From the NCBI GenBank assembly GCA_017420825.1, contig JAFQNU010000131.1, positions 1 to 5,964 on the forward strand: 5,964 nt of DNA, given 5' to 3'. The notes under the pieces were generated by a model, which saw only the letters and a list, made by a program, of their open reading frames with translations, did not search any database and was not told where the DNA came from. Made by a program: the position numbers and the translations under genes. The stretch comes from Clostridia bacterium (GTDB lineage Bacteria > Bacillota > Clostridia > UBA1381). How positions within the stretch are numbered: the stretch's first letter is position 1; each line of letters begins with the position of its first letter. Below, piece by piece: positions 5,459 through 5,964 of this stretch.

Positions 5459-5964
5459 TAAGCCACTGCGACAACATATCCAATTCCTCTGAATGTTCCG
5501 ATTTATTCGACTCATCAATAACAAGCTTATCAGCTATCAATATAAGCTTTCTGTCGCTTTCCCAGAATACTGTTTTACCGACAGCCTCGGACAATGCTCT
5601 AAGCGGCAGCAATGTTCTGTCACTCTTTATAAACGGAGCGGCATCACAAAGCTTTTCTTCACCGTTAACGATGAATTTTTCCTCACCGATTGTAAATATC
5701 ACCTCGGTATCGTCCTTGGTAAGTGTTATTGTCTTTTCGCTATCGTCATATGCGACATCAAAGCCGAAGCCTTCTGCAATGCTTCTGAGCGGAACAAAGG
5801 TTCTGTCCTTAGTAATTTCAGGAGCTACATCAAATGCAAATTTCTCTATGTTATTGAAGTAGCTTTCGTTGCCAATTTCCATAACAATCAGATTTTTATT
5901 ATCCTTATAGAATATCTTGGAGAATTCCTCCTCACCCTCACGAGTATAATCCCTCCTGATTGCA
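5451..5964 (-). CDS. Partial CDS, C-terminal stalk domain (copper amine oxidase N-terminal-like) protein
   Basis: The frame is open to the right edge, giving 170 visible residues with the N-terminus missing. Two tandem stalk-type repeats are clear: visible residues 24-82 with DVAPEI and DRTFVPLRSIAEGFG, and 87-144 with DAAPFI and DRTLLPLRALSEAVG. These match the family pattern of an IG-start strand, then DxxPxIxxDRTxxPLRxxxExxG, then a strand ending in IxI. The ATG at 5882 is internal: it lies within the first strand of the domain (NLIVMEIGN) and has no ribosome binding site. In Clostridia this domain usually sits at the end of secreted surface or polysaccharide-active proteins (family knowledge); despite its name it carries no amine oxidase activity by itself. 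An acidic tail of about 25 residues ends in LSQWLNR. The function of the missing N-terminal part cannot be told. The gene probably shares a transcript with the SLH gene 49 bases downstream. Confidence 0.9.
   Translation of the reverse strand, partial: AIRRDYTREGEEEFSKIFYKDNKNLIVMEIGNESYFNNIEKFAFDVAPEITKDRTFVPLRSIAEGFGFDVAYDDSEKTITLTKDDTEVIFTIGEEKFIVNGEEKLCDAAPFIKSDRTLLPLRALSEAVGKTVFWESDRKLILIADKLVIDESNKSEHSEELDMLSQWLNR

Noticed and set aside
5402..5524. Longer N-terminus for the 560-residue SLH protein beginning at 5524
   Set aside because: The extension overlaps the end of the stalk gene, is basic and Cys-rich in character, has no ribosome binding site, and would bury the signal peptide at an internal position.
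5671..5862. Open frame of 63 codons on the plus strand
   Set aside because: It is antisense to the conserved stalk repeats; the Ser/Val-rich translation is a mirror of that coding strand.
5880..5882. ATG at 5882 as the start of the stalk-domain gene
   Set aside because: The frame stays open to the window edge, no ribosome binding site precedes it, and the ATG falls inside the first strand of the stalk domain.
5451..5964. Copper amine oxidase enzyme activity for the stalk-domain protein
   Set aside because: Only the N-terminal-type stalk repeats are visible, and these are a non-catalytic module in many surface proteins; no oxidase catalytic region is present.

Overview
The window reads as part of a low-GC, Gram-positive, Clostridia-like genome. 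The evidence is AT-rich coding sequence with frequent ATA and AGA codons, strong AGGAGG-type ribosome binding sites, canonical S-layer homology (SLH) repeats that bind secondary cell wall polymer, and a 'stalk' (copper amine oxidase N-terminal type) domain. This mix of SLH, stalk and glycan-active proteins is typical of polysaccharide-degrading anaerobic Clostridia. Assignment below that level cannot be made from the sequence.

All four genes lie on the minus strand and are read from the right edge to the left. (1) 5964-5451 is the C-terminal part of a protein ending in two stalk-domain repeats; its N-terminus is outside the window. (2) 5401-3719 is a complete secreted 560-residue protein with a helical middle, a Ser/Thr/Pro linker and three C-terminal SLH repeats. 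(3) 3715-803 is a complete secreted 970-residue protein with degenerate SLH-like repeats at its N-terminus and a long beta-rich body with no recognisable enzyme domain. (4) 724-1 is the N-terminal 241 residues of a protein with no signal peptide; it may be a heparinase II/III-like or related polysaccharide-active enzyme and runs off the left edge.

Genes 2 and 3 are 3 bases apart, and the ribosome binding site of gene 3 lies inside the last codons of gene 2. They are almost certainly co-transcribed and probably translationally coupled. Genes 1 and 2 are 49 bases apart, with a perfect 12-bp hairpin that overlaps the stop codon of gene 1. Genes 3 and 4 are 78 bases apart, with a 12-bp palindrome and a 10-bp hairpin that covers a Shine-Dalgarno-like sequence. 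Neither hairpin has a T-run on the coding strand, so neither looks like a simple terminator, and I see no convincing promoter in the window.

The likely theme (inference) is a cell-surface glycan-binding or glycan-processing locus: wall-anchored SLH proteins, a stalk-domain protein, and possibly an intracellular or non-classically located polysaccharide enzyme. No RNA genes, mobile elements, CRISPR arrays or origins were seen. No gap between genes exceeds 80 bases.
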